Under the pieces are notes generated by a model. It saw nothing but the letters and a program-made list of their open reading frames with translations. It was not told the DNA's origin and did no database searches. Both the position numbers and the translations under genes were made by a program. Shown here in pieces: positions 11,085-20,219 of a stretch of DNA of 64,000 nucleotides. How positions within the stretch are numbered: the first letter of the stretch is position 1; the number at the start of each line of letters is the position of its first letter. Source of the stretch: Cylindrotheca closterium (taxonomy: Eukaryota > Bacillariophyta > Bacillariophyceae > Bacillariales > Bacillariaceae); assembly GCA_933822405.4 (NCBI GenBank), contig CAKOGP040000224.1, forward strand, positions 355,868-419,867, read 5' to 3'.

Positions 11085-11355
11085 TACCATTCTTGCGATC
11101 TGATGCTGTACAGATCCTAGCTGTACTAGTCAACGACCACAAGCTACTGTAGTAGTTCGCTCACATGCAACTAGAGTGCTATAATAGCTAAGCCTGCACA
11201 CCCCAATTTTTCGACTCGGCTTGTGCCACCATCCAAAGTGATGGCACAACAGTATTGTACGATTACGTGAGAAGATTACATAGCTTCTTGTTGCGCCGAT
11301 ATAGAGTCATTCCACTTGAGCAAGAAAATCTGAGGATGGGCAAGAGACATTTGTG
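11085..11355 (-). pseudogene. Decayed remnant of the NAGPA-like terminal exon (copy 2)
   Basis: The stretch from ATTCTTGCGATCTGAT to GAGCAAGAAAATCTGAGGATGG aligns by eye with 13270-13486, covering the end of the intact NAGPA-like gene and its last splice acceptor. Shared blocks include the reverse of CERP-type coding (GCTCACATGCAA), CCACCATCCAAAGTGATGGC (the DGG region), TAGAGTCATTCC and CTGAGGATGG. Insertions and substitutions destroy the frame. It is longer and clearer than the remnant near 9.3 kb. Confidence 0.7.
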
Positions 11356-11673
11356 AGCACTAAATTTGAAACTTTCGTTAAGTCTATTCTAGTCATCCAG
11401 CATCTTACGCGATGAACACATTTAACAAAGAATACGACATCTGATCGGACTTTGATCACTTACCTAATTACGTTAGAAGGTGACAACCGGGTATTAAGAG
11501 AGCGGCTCTTCATCAAACCACCGTCTCTAAGTATATTCAAGGTGATCAGAACATGCTTTTCACTTCATACAATTCACGCCACCTAGACAAATCCGACGAC
11601 AAAAGATCTGTATGCAGAGATCCAAAGTCACAAAACAACAAACAGACAAACGCATCAACGACAATGCATTGCA
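11356..11673. other. Promoter region of DUF6824 copy 3
   Basis: No gene. It resembles the upstream regions of the other copies and holds TGATCA at 11453 and 11543. Confidence 0.5.
11453..11548 (+). promoter_or_regulatory. Paired TGATCA palindromes upstream of DUF6824 copy 3
   Basis: Sites at 11453-11458 (GGACTTTGATCACTTACC) and 11543-11548 (CAAGGTGATCAGAA), 90 bp apart, the second 131 bp before the ATG. Confidence 0.35.
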
Positions 11674-12591
11674 ATGCACTTTGTGAATCCTTTCTACATC
11701 TTTAACCGCTTTACCACAATGAATAGAGATAATAAGCTACCGTTCCCAGAACAACTCCCAGATGCACCAAATTCAAGCGACACCATCAAAGTGAACAACC
11801 GTGCTTCGCCTTCTCAGCAGCAGCAGCAGACTCCGAGACTTCCACTGGCAAACGCAAATTACCGACCCACGGGCCAGGACATCATTTGTGGAAGAGGCCG
11901 AGGGAGCTTTTCGCACGAAGGAAACCAGGTTTACCTTTCACTTCTACGAAGGAATGCTCATGCTTACGTGGGGGCTAAAAAACGAGTGGAAAAGAGCGCA
12001 ATCATCAGCACTATCGTTTCTTCATTAAAGGAGAGCGGCTTTCGATTTCTGAAGCAGGAGGATAAGAATAAACGATGGTACGAGCTGTCGCAACAAGAAT
12101 GCTACGACCGAACCGCCCATGCAATTCGCGATCTGATTCGCAAACAAAAAGGAAGAAACAAGAAACCACCTTCACAGTATGCCTCAAGGTCTCCATCTCC
12201 ATCCGACAGTGATATCAGCGTTGACTCCCACGAGAAGCACGGTTATACTATACTGCCTACCAGTTTCGACACTCTCAATCCACTCACCTCTATTTTCGAG
12301 CAGTCGATTGCGAATCAGCAGCTTTCATCACCATCCTCCGGCACACTACCATCCTATCATGTGGCAAGCCTGCCTCAGGCAACCATCAACACGGCCAACC
12401 TCAAAAGAGATGCTGATTCGTTTGATGAAGAAATTAGTGAGATTCCACCTGAAGTGATGAGTCCAACTGATAGATTAAAGACTGGGGGTTTCGATGCTTT
12501 CTTTGAATTAGAGCCCGATGACTTCAAGCAAGTGCTCTCGCAACTGGACACTGAAAAACAAGAGCGAAGAGCTTCATGGGAGAGCAAATAA
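11674..12591 (+). CDS. DUF6824-domain protein, tandem copy 3
   Basis: 305 aa, single exon, starting MHFVNPFYIF in line with the other two. The DUF6824 domain is about residues 66-164 (GRGRGSFSHEGNQVYL, AKKRVEKS, GFRFLKQEDKNKRWYELSQ, TAHAIRDLIRKQKG). A Gln run precedes the domain and a Ser/Pro-rich linker follows. The acidic tail FDAFFELEPDDFKQVL...RASWESK is conserved. Copy-to-copy distance is 1922 and 1945 bp between ATGs, so the tandem period is very regular. The downstream NAGPA-like gene is convergent and intact here only. Confidence 0.85.
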   Translation: MHFVNPFYIFNRFTTMNRDNKLPFPEQLPDAPNSSDTIKVNNRASPSQQQQQTPRLPLANANYRPTGQDIICGRGRGSFSHEGNQVYLSLLRRNAHAYVGAKKRVEKSAIISTIVSSLKESGFRFLKQEDKNKRWYELSQQECYDRTAHAIRDLIRKQKGRNKKPPSQYASRSPSPSDSDISVDSHEKHGYTILPTSFDTLNPLTSIFEQSIANQQLSSPSSGTLPSYHVASLPQATINTANLKRDADSFDEEISEIPPEVMSPTDRLKTGGFDAFFELEPDDFKQVLSQLDTEKQERRASWESK

Positions 12592-13248
12592 CTTGACAAG
12601 ATACTTAGAAGGGGTTACGGCCTCAAAGAACTCATGAGGCTAAGGGACACACTGATAACATAGATTGTTAATTATGACATGACGCGGATTCAGCAGGATC
12701 AGCCACCCCCACCCATCGTCCGTGTTTTTCTAATTGTCTGCCTCTTATCACTTTTCGCGATTTCTTGCGTTTCTCCTTTTGGCTGTGTAGTCTAAAGGTA
12801 TTCACTAAGGCACTACAAAAATATGAAAACAACTAGTCCATGGGAATACTCCAATACAAACACTTTCAAGCGATGATTCACAAGCTGTTTCAATTTTTCC
12901 AAACCAAAACATGGGGGACTGTCGCAGTACCTTTCGAGGCATGAGCGGATCATTGTTCGTCGCGGTGCGTCTATGAAACTTTGCATGCAAGGTTGCATGC
13001 GGTCAAAAGTGCATGATAAGAATATTAAGAATATGTGATGTTGCATGCACAATAAGTCCATGACATGATATACAGTAAGAATATATTAGGTTACATGCAC
13101 AAGTCCATGATATTGCCTTTTGCTATAACTTTAGGAAAATTCATAATCTCAAGGAAGCAGGCTCAACGCTAATATTATAATGCATATGTCATTTACCTTT
13201 ACTTTGTACCAGTACATGATCACTTTTGACGTGATTTGACTGAGTCCT
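12592..13248. other. Convergent intergenic region with GCATG repeats
   Basis: No gene. TTGCATGC-type motifs recur near 12978-13000, 13040 and 13095, each with CATGATAT- or CATGATA-like partners nearby. It is the 3' flank of DUF6824 copy 3 and of the NAGPA-like gene. Confidence 0.5.
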
Positions 13249-14188
13249 TCACTGCACTTCTAGTACATCACTATTCTTGCGATCCGATATACAGATAGCT
13301 GTCGCCACTGGTCGCTCACATACAATTGGTAAGCCTGTACAAGTTGGCTGGTTCGCGACTCGCAATTGTGATACAAAGGTTGATGAACTTCCACCATCCA
13401 AACTGATAGCATATTTGGCTCCCCTATCTTGCAAGAATATTGAAGCTTCGTGTAGAGTCATTCCGTTGTAAGAAAAGCTGAGGATGGTTATGAGAGATGT
13501 GTGAGCAACAAATTCAAAGAGGGTTCTGACTGCAACCTGGACAGGGAACAGCATAGTATGCTGAGGGAACTTACCACCTCTCGCACCCGTCTATCACCAA
13601 TGATATCAAATTGTCATTCTTATCTACACCAACAATTGTTCTTGGGGCCCGTTTATCATCTTCATTGGAAATCACGACAGAGGTGCCATTGTAAACAAGC
13701 CATCCGAAACCTGTCACAAACTCCCAAATCCGATCATCATCAAAATCGTGGTAGTTTCCAAATAGGTATTCTCCATTGACAGTCGTTCCAAAACCAACAA
13801 AATCAGTTGGAGCGTTTGTCCCTACCAGTCTTCCTTGAATCACGACTGGACCCGAATTCGACCCATCGGCGTTGAACGGACCTCCGTTCGTGGCTGCGAC
13901 CTGGCATCCAAACTGCAATGCAGTCAATCCTACTGTCTGAAGTTTTTGCTTCTCATCCACCTCTCTGGCTACAGCCACTGTGACATTTTGATTGGTTGTC
14001 AACCAGAAAGCGCTGTGCCTTTTGTTGTAAGGAATTTGCGTAAGATTGGCAAAGTGATCACGTCCGTTAGGTATTGGTATGGTGACAGGACCCAAGTTGG
14101 TAGCAGATGCAGTGGTCACTGAAGACAATGCTATAACGACAAGAAGAATAAGAAGAGAACGCGGTCTCTGTAATGTTGAATGCTTCAT
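13249..14188 (-). CDS. Secreted phosphodiester glycosidase (NAGPA-like)
   Basis: Exons 14188-13575 and 13477-13249, with a 97-nt intron (donor GTAAGT, acceptor CCTCAG), give 280 aa. The start chosen gives MKHSTLQRPRSLLILLVVIALSSVTTASA, a signal peptide; the longer frame starts at TTG. Features of the NAGPA / phosphodiester-glycosidase family are NGGPFN near residue 100, IVGVDKNDNLISLVIDGC before the splice, NGMTLHEASIFLQDRGAKYAISLDGGSSSTFV after it, and a C-terminal NQPTC...CERPVATAICI. The mammalian member removes GlcNAc from GlcNAc-1-phospho-mannose in the Golgi (family knowledge). A role on secreted glycans is inferred. Two decayed copies of its last exon lie upstream near 9.3 and 11.2 kb. 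Confidence 0.85.
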
Positions 14189-14420
14189 TTCCTTCAAGCA
14201 AAGATAATCATTTGAGTTATACTGACTGAATGACAATGCGGTTTTATATTATTGTTCTTTCATCATCGATTTCAAACAGCCTGCGAAACGGGGATACTCC
14301 CTCACGAATCAAAGTTGGGGCGATATTCATTCCCCTCCCTCATAACAGCTGCATTGTAATTTGATTGAATGGCGGTGTCATCCTTAGCACAGTGTGATAC
14401 ACGAATCTAATTTACATTCT

Positions 14421-14477
14421 CTGCAAAGTGGCCCGTCTTCTTTTCCCCGGGCAGCTTTGCTTACTACTTTGCGGGTG
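14421..14477 (+). repeat. Inverted repeat, left arm (57 bp)
   Basis: CTGCAAAGTGGCCCGTCTTC...GCGGGTG is the reverse complement of 17383-17439 with one mismatch (T versus C at the 21st base). The arms enclose 2.9 kb of decayed sequence. This could be the terminal repeat of a DNA element or an inverted duplication; no clear target-site duplication is visible. Confidence 0.8.
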
Positions 14478-14679
14478 TGCACCTGAAAACTGAGATGAAT
14501 GTACGGTGGAGGTTTGGTGTTCGGTTGTCAGAAATTAAAGCTGCATAGCTCCGTGTCGCAACATCAATTCATGTTCCTTTTTCGGCCGACTCAATCGACC
14601 GTATATTCGACTCAGTCGACTTCTGTTTCTTCTGTTCTAGCCTGCTTCTCCCACCAGTTGCAGACCCTACCCTGTACAC

Positions 14680-14697
14680 TTAGGGTTAGGGTTAGGG
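14680..14697 (+). repeat. Interstitial telomere-type repeat (TTAGGG)3
   Basis: Three perfect TTAGGG units followed by TTTT lie 250 bp before the assembly gap. TTAGGG is the telomere unit of many stramenopiles. Three units can also arise by chance or at a repaired break. Confidence 0.7.
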
Positions 14698-14947
14698 TTT
14701 TACATCGAAGTGTTATAGGACTAGTCATTACAGTATTAAAATAAACATACACTCATATAGTCATATATTCAAAATAGTTTCCATCCCTTTTCCTTTCTGT
14801 CGCGTTGGTATTGTAGAATCAACCAGCTGATCCTGAAAGTAGCTTCCGCCGTTGTCCATGGTTGTCGTCTATCCTAGAATTCGAACGCAGTCGTCCTTTT
14901 CATATAAGTTTGGTTGCAAAATTGGTTGATTGTTATTTTTCCAATAC

Positions 14948-14957
14948 NNNNNNNNNN
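14948..14957. other. Assembly gap (10 N)
   Basis: A run of ten N directly before a GACGACAATT tandem repeat; the repeat probably stopped assembly. The real gap length is unknown. Confidence 0.99.
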
Positions 14958-15029
14958 GACGACAATTGACGACAATTGACGACAATTGACGACAATTCTA
15001 ACGGTAATTGACGACAATTCTAACGGTAA
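14958..15029 (+). repeat. GACGACAATT tandem repeat
   Basis: Four perfect 10-bp units, then two further units separated by CTAACGGTAATT. It is cut on the left by the assembly gap, so the array may be longer. Confidence 0.9.
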
Positions 15030-15069
15030 TTGCGGACGATTTTCATCATGTCTCACTTAACGAATGTTT

Positions 15070-15459
15070 TTAAGTATAGACAGGAGTATTGAAAACACCA
15101 CCAAGACCATGAAGTGTTAAACAATGATTGAATTCCATGACGACGGAAGATGTTGAATCACCAAACCCCCCTGCAGAAAGGGTGATCAAGCCGGCCTGCC
15201 TCCAATCTCTAATCAGATTCACGACAAAATGCGGCATATCCCAGGGTGATGGATCACATGATTCTGATATTCCATGGGAGACTTCCGCTTTATCATTCAA
15301 ATCCAATAACAGAGTGGTAGAGTTCAAGACTCTTTTTTTCAAAAACTGAAGGGACCGCTTTTCTGGGCTCTTGCCGATCATGGACGCGCTTACGAGCCTC
15401 GGCCTGCCCATCCATTCAACAAAGACTGGAGGGAAGCATCCAAACTCGCAGCAAGCCAT
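15070..15459 (-). CDS. Possible hypothetical protein or fragment
   Basis: An open frame of 129 codons from ATG (MACCEFGCFPP...) to stop. Its composition is protein-like (LLLDLNDKAEVSHGISES, MPHFVVNLIRDWRQAGLITL) but I recognise no family. It lies inside the degraded segment bounded by the 57-bp inverted repeat, so it may be a remnant or an exon of a gene broken by the gap. Confidence 0.3.
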   Translation of the reverse strand: MACCEFGCFPPVFVEWMGRPRLVSASMIGKSPEKRSLQFLKKRVLNSTTLLLDLNDKAEVSHGISESCDPSPWDMPHFVVNLIRDWRQAGLITLSAGGFGDSTSSVVMEFNHCLTLHGLGGVFNTPVYT

Positions 15460-15829
15460 GAAATCGTCTGGTTTCGCATTGCCGATGCAATCCTATAGTG
15501 AGTGACCAATCCACTAGAAACCACAAAGGAAATACTAGCCAGCCGAAGGATCCCTTATAAATGTGCGACGACACATCAAGACTTGCAGATTTGCTGTGCA
15601 ATTGCATTATCATCATAGTTGAACAAAGAAGCAAAGAAAAAGTGGTGAGGCCATGGTTCAGAAAGTAGATGCAATTGAAACGTTCAAGAAAAACTTACCA
15701 GGAGAAATGAAGTGACGTCGTTGTCGTTGTCATGACAGAAATTGTCATTATGGGGTGAATTTCCATTGAGCTGTTTGATGGGTTCTTCGTGTTTTGTCGC
15801 ACACTGTTATCATCCTTCATCTTTTTAAA

Positions 15830-16700
15830 GTCGTACCAAGAATGTACTTTTTAATTGGCACAGTTTCGTCGATTTGCCACTCGGCGACTGTATCGCCTTC
15901 CTTGTTCCGTCATGCCAGATCCCAAAGCTTCGGTGAAAGTATCCTCTGCAGGCTGTAGCGCTTTCCAGACTCGGTCCATCCGGATCCCATTCCATCAGAA
16001 GGAATATCAACAGTAGCTGCGTTGTCAGATTCCTCGGGTGGTGGTACCGGAATGTTGTCATCGATGATAGTATCCTCCAAAGGATCCTCGGCAGAATCAA
16101 TGCCGTCATCAATCAATCCAGCATCCAAAGACGATTCAATATCGCTAAAGTTGTCTTGTTCTTCTTCTTCTTCTGGATCTTCAAAATGACAGGTAGCAAA
16201 GGAGTGAATTGTTCATTGATTTGTTTGGCCCATTCTGTAGCAGAAGTTGGAACCGAAGATGAATTCAATTTGCGACGCTTGGTGGCCCTCGATGCAACAA
16301 GGCATTAAGTTGCGGTTCTCTTGAGTGACAGTTGTGGTGCTTCATCTTGCATGTCATTAGGCTCGACGTTGCCGTCATCATCCAAATCCATTGGTACGGA
16401 AATATTGGAGAGCATGTCATCAAGGACGGTTCGAAGCAGTTGTCGGTGGTTCTCGAGCGCAATTGCAATGGTTTCAGAGTCGACATTGCCATCAATAAAT
16501 CCAGTATCCAAAGATGAGTCAATGTCACTCAAATCTTCTTCTGCTGGATCTTCAATAATGGTGGCAAGCACGGTAGGTTTGAACTCGAGCTTCCAGCGTT
16601 GGGCATTCCGTCTCTTGATCTTGCGTTCAATTTGATGAAGTAGCTGTCTTCAGGACTTCAGCTCTTCCTCGTCGGGAATGAAGTTTCTCCTTCAAGTCTT
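15830..16700 (-). pseudogene. Decayed gene with a duplicated acidic block
   Basis: On the minus strand two related blocks can be read: EDPAEEDLSDIDSSLDTG near 16480-16560 and EDPEEEEEQDNFSDIESS near 16110-16185. Each is preceded by a basic stretch (RKIKRRNAQRWKLEFKPT; ATKRRKLNSSS) and followed by a Pro/acidic tail. Stops and frame changes separate them, so I read this as a degenerated gene with an internal duplication. No known domain is visible. It lies inside the 57-bp inverted repeat. Confidence 0.45.
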
Positions 16701-16715
16701 AGGGGCAAATTGGAC

Positions 16716-17444
16716 TCAGCTTGAAGAGGTTGGTTTGGGTGATCCCCAATCTTGTCTTGAAGGACAAAGAATGGACACAGGAGTATGTGGAACGAATCCC
16801 ACTGTGTTCTCTATCTCTGGAATTACTTCGTCGTGAAGTTGAATGCGCCACTGAATCAGACCCCAGCATTCCCTGCGAGATTGTAGCTCTTGCTTGTTTG
16901 GGACAAAGGTTCGACGAAAGATTTTGGCAAAACGGACACGGTTTGGTTTTCTGGTGAACACACCAAACCAACTTTGGTTTTTCTTGCGATGAGACAACCC
17001 TCCTGGACAACGAAGAATGGAAACAGGAGGCTGTTGTCGGTTGCAGCTCCGTTGCTCGCAAAGTGCTTGATAGCTTCGGTATAGGTCGAGCGCCATGTAC
17101 CAAAGTAACAAGAGCGCCGCCGCACAAACCAAACCGGCTGCAATGGTTTCTCGAACGGTTTGAGTGACGATCAAAGGCATCCGAACAGGCAATCGAAAGA
17201 AGCTGATGCCTGCTTGAATGATGTATTCTTGATTGACGATGATGGTAGTGATGTAGTTGATGTAGTTGATAATAGTGTTGGTCATGTTGATGTTTGGTCT
17301 AGTTGGTATATTGGTTGGTGTAAAGAATTTCATAATGTAAGTTGTGAGGTGTGTGTGTGAAAACAAAACGTTCAGCCCGAGCCACCCGCAAAGTAGTAAG
17401 CAAAGCTGCCCGGGGAAAGGAAGACGGGCCACTTTGCAGATCAT
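16716..17444 (-). CDS. Hypothetical membrane protein, possibly a decayed gene
   Basis: From the ATG at 17444 the frame gives 242 aa to the stop at 16716. The right arm of the 57-bp inverted repeat encodes its first residues (KVARLPFPGQLCLLLCGWLG). An Asn/Ile-rich low-complexity stretch follows, then one clear membrane segment (TIAAGLVCAAALLLLWYMALDL). The C-terminal half is basic and has two PVSIL motifs and RKPNRVRFAKIF. No family is recognised. An internal ATG (MKFFTPTNIP) may be the true start, in which case the inverted-repeat part is not coding. Confidence 0.4.
   Translation of the reverse strand: MICKVARLPFPGQLCLLLCGWLGLNVLFSHTHLTTYIMKFFTPTNIPTRPNINMTNTIINYINYITTIIVNQEYIIQAGISFFRLPVRMPLIVTQTVRETIAAGLVCAAALLLLWYMALDLYRSYQALCEQRSCNRQQPPVSILRCPGGLSHRKKNQSWFGVFTRKPNRVRFAKIFRRTFVPNKQELQSRRECWGLIQWRIQLHDEVIPEIENTVGFVPHTPVSILCPSRQDWGSPKPTSSS
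17383..17439 (-). repeat. Inverted repeat, right arm (57 bp)
   Basis: Reverse complement of 14421-14477 with one mismatch. It lies just inside the first codons of the minus-strand frame that starts at 17444. Confidence 0.8.
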
Positions 17445-17462
17445 ACTTGGTGGAGCTTTCAA

Positions 17463-17851
17463 TCCCAGGTATTGTCTATTCTCGAATGCTGAATTATAAT
17501 CCGAGAGTGCTGTAGCTAGTCCTGCTACACATGATACATTCTTCTATGGACTAGAGGCTGCTAACCTTGGAGACCTGATGCGGTGATGAGTACGACCAGG
17601 AGTGCGAATAAGACACGACGCCAGGTTTTCAAGGGACGTCGATGGCGCACCGAGGCGGTCCAAAATTGACCACCTTTCCCAGACCGACAACCCTATCTCC
17701 GGTCAATCCGATTCCAGGGTTGGTGAATCTGTTAACAATGGTGATATATATATATATATATAGATGGGAACCGGTATGATATAGGAACGCATCTGCTGAC
17801 TTCCAGTCCCCTGATTATATTGTAGCATGTATCATTTCTGGATTTTGTAAC
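17463..17851. other. Intergenic region with a TA microsatellite
   Basis: No gene. A TA run lies near 17742-17762. Confidence 0.6.
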
Positions 17852-18727
17852 CTATCGGACAGGTGAACAGAGAAATTGAGCTGCATCCATTGATGAAAGG
17901 AGTCCATTGGTATCTCCACCACACAGGATTTGCCGACTGAGGGCAAAGAAGAACTCGACCGAAAAGATGGGAACAAAGAGAACCAGCAGGGCGAGTACTA
18001 TCCACCTTTGCTCGTCAATTTGTTCCGAGTCTTCTGGAGATTCCTCCTCCTCTTTCTTCTTTTTCTTCTTCTTCAGATTGCGATTATAGAATACATAATT
18101 TTCGGGACGGCTCATTTCCTTCCAGTCATTGCCATCGAAGACGGTCGAACGAGATTCTTGGATGGATAAATCATTTATTGCTGATGGCTCTGTGATCGTA
18201 GTCGAGTTGGTAGCAAAATCCCATTCCAATTCGTCTATAGGTAAAGCTGATGCTGTCGCGGATGACAGTGATGGTTTCGTATTATTATACTCCTCTCGTT
18301 CCTTATTGTTTTCCCATAGGACAAAGTCATTCTGTGATCGTCTTCCTTGAAGAAATGAGGTCATCAGCGCCAAGAGTATACCTAGGATCAGTCCTACAAT
18401 AATGTCTTCAGTGCTGAAAACACCACCATCGAGCTCGGATGTAGGGATTGCGGACAACTGAATCAAGCTCATTCGACTCATCTTCGTCCACGGTGTTCGA
18501 TGATTCATATGACATAAAGGACTTATTGATTGGGGCCGATTCTGAGGATCGGGTAGGCATTGAGTTTTCCAATGAGGACACTGGAGACTTCCCGTCCTTC
18601 TCTGAAACGTCCTTGAAGCGGACGGTGAGGTATGGAATGCTGCTGATGATGACATTATGTTATTGCTATGCGTAAAATCCGGCATATAATATGTGTCTCG
18701 TATCTGATAGGTTTTTGGATACCGCAT
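17852..18727 (-). CDS. Hypothetical protein with two membrane segments
   Basis: 291 aa, single exon. Two hydrophobic segments stand out: DIIVGLILGILLALMTSFL near residues 108-128 and WIVLALLVLFVPIFSVEFFFAL near 242-264. Between them is an acidic and Ser/Thr-rich linker, then an RNLKKKKKKKEEEESPEDSE charge run. The N-terminal ~90 residues are Ser/Pro/His-rich and may not all be coding; in-frame ATGs at MSSSAAF, MNHRTPW and MSRMSL are alternative starts. No family is recognised. The second segment followed by a short Cys-containing tail suggests an integral membrane protein with both ends on the same side, but this is only inference. Confidence 0.5.
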   Translation of the reverse strand: MRYPKTYQIRDTYYMPDFTHSNNIMSSSAAFHTSPSASRTFQRRTGSLQCPHWKTQCLPDPQNRPQSISPLCHMNHRTPWTKMSRMSLIQLSAIPTSELDGGVFSTEDIIVGLILGILLALMTSFLQGRRSQNDFVLWENNKEREEYNNTKPSLSSATASALPIDELEWDFATNSTTITEPSAINDLSIQESRSTVFDGNDWKEMSRPENYVFYNRNLKKKKKKKEEEESPEDSEQIDEQRWIVLALLVLFVPIFSVEFFFALSRQILCGGDTNGLLSSMDAAQFLCSPVR

Positions 18728-18971
18728 AATAGTATTACATTTTTCGTATTTGCATTTCCTTACAACTACAGCAAAAAGGGGTATTTTTATAAATTAGATT
18801 CCAAATGGGCATTTGATAGTTTGTTTTGGATTCGAAAAAAGGATAATAGATGATGATGATTCAACAAAAGGTCTCTGAAACTTCCCGACTTTGACCTGAA
18901 ATGACCACTCACATGTATTCCCGGAATGGAGCCAGGTTTTAAAAAAGTATTGGATTTTAGTCCTTCAATTC

Positions 18972-20219
18972 TTATTGAAAACTCTTTTGTGTAACAGGGT
19001 TTCCTTGGCGATCAGTGATCATATTATTTTGTGGTACCTCCTTTCCACAAGACAGCATCATGTCAACTTGGTTCTTGGATCGCCATTGGCGGTACTTTTT
19101 CTTTGGCTGACGGTTGAACATGAATTTCTCCTTGCCTCCGCGTATGCCTTTTGTGCCATCCAATATGAAATTGGAATCGAATATTTCGCTCATCTCATCG
19201 ACCGAGTCCAATAATGATGACGATTCTAACCCAGGAGGAGGAGTCGACTTCGTTTGAGGTTGGCGGCTTATCGCTTGATGCGTCAATGGCGGATTTTCCT
19301 TTGCTTCTTTCTCATGGAACATTGTATCAGCGGAGGCATTCAGACCCAAGCGAGCAACTTCCAAAAAGGACATGCCAGTCTTGGAATGAAAGCTGACAAC
19401 AGACGAAACTTCAGAGATTTCTTCCCAGGACGATTGGCTGCTGTTACACATACATGTATCTTCTTCATCGTTCTCAGGGTGTTCCCAGCTTGTAATATCA
19501 CGAGATTCTGCACTGGCCGTCTCCTCGTGTTCAGTCTCCACCGCATCGTCAACAAGAGGTTTATGGGGAACTGATGTCCATGGCGTGTTGACGCTAGGAG
19601 TGGGGCCCGCAGCTGGACGCGACAAGGAGTCAAAGTTACCATTTGATTCATCTTCTTGATCTCGCACAAGATCGTCGTCCATGGCAAGAGCTGGCAATTT
19701 TTTCTTGGTCCTAGCAGAATCAGGCGCAGCGCCTTTTTTGGGGATCATGGTGGTTGGGAGGTCATAATTGAAATTTTCTTCCATGGTAAGATAGGCCTCC
19801 GCCCAACTGAATTCTCCACCACAAGCACATATCATGTGATCGCATCCTTCACTTTTCGTGACCAGCATGTTACAGCTCGGACATCGACAGATTTCACAGC
19901 CACCCAAGGCTTCGACAATGTCCAGCAAATCGCGCCAGTTTTCCCCGAGTCGTATCTTGTTCATTTTGGCACTTGCATTCAGATAGTGATAATTCTGCAA
20001 TTCTTGTTTGGTCTTGACGAGCCTCTCAATCTGAGTATTTCGAACTGCCAGGTCGCATTCGGGATGAAAACATTGCAGGGGATACAAGGAAACGTCCCTT
20101 GCCTTTGTGACGTATAATTCTCGAAGACAATGATGACAGGCAGAGTCATGTTTGCAACTGCGAAAGAGCTTCTCAAAGTTTCCATTCTTGTCACATAGAT
20201 AACAGCAATGTTCCGACAT
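18972..20219 (-). CDS. RBR-like RING protein, copy 1 (putative E3 ubiquitin ligase)
   Basis: 415 aa, single exon. The N-terminus has a RING-like cluster: CYLCDKNGNFEKLFRSCKH, then DSACHHCL and QCFHPECD, residues 5-55. A second cluster follows near residues 110-142: CRCPSCNMLVTKSEGCDHMI then CACGGEFSW, which is the RING2 pattern of RBR ligases including the HM-x-C position that carries the catalytic Cys. No separate IBR is evident. The rest is acidic, Ser-rich and probably disordered. It ends with two motifs shared with the paralogs at 24.2 and 27.0 kb: SWEEISEVSSVVSFHSKTGM and GIRGGKEKFMF-RQPKKKYRQW. Ubiquitin transfer is inferred from the RING2 motif; substrates are unknown. Confidence 0.78.
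   Translation of the reverse strand: MSEHCCYLCDKNGNFEKLFRSCKHDSACHHCLRELYVTKARDVSLYPLQCFHPECDLAVRNTQIERLVKTKQELQNYHYLNASAKMNKIRLGENWRDLLDIVEALGGCEICRCPSCNMLVTKSEGCDHMICACGGEFSWAEAYLTMEENFNYDLPTTMIPKKGAAPDSARTKKKLPALAMDDDLVRDQEDESNGNFDSLSRPAAGPTPSVNTPWTSVPHKPLVDDAVETEHEETASAESRDITSWEHPENDEEDTCMCNSSQSSWEEISEVSSVVSFHSKTGMSFLEVARLGLNASADTMFHEKEAKENPPLTHQAISRQPQTKSTPPPGLESSSLLDSVDEMSEIFDSNFILDGTKGIRGGKEKFMFNRQPKKKYRQWRSKNQVDMMLSCGKEVPQNNMITDRQGNPVTQKSFQ

Larger units (their letters stand above)
14237..15069. other. Intergenic region with gap, telomere-type run and GACGACAATT repeat
   Basis: No gene supported. It holds one arm of a 57-bp inverted repeat (14421-14477), a TTAGGG run (14680-14697), the assembly gap, and a tandem repeat after it. 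Short frames here match nothing I recognise. Confidence 0.6.
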
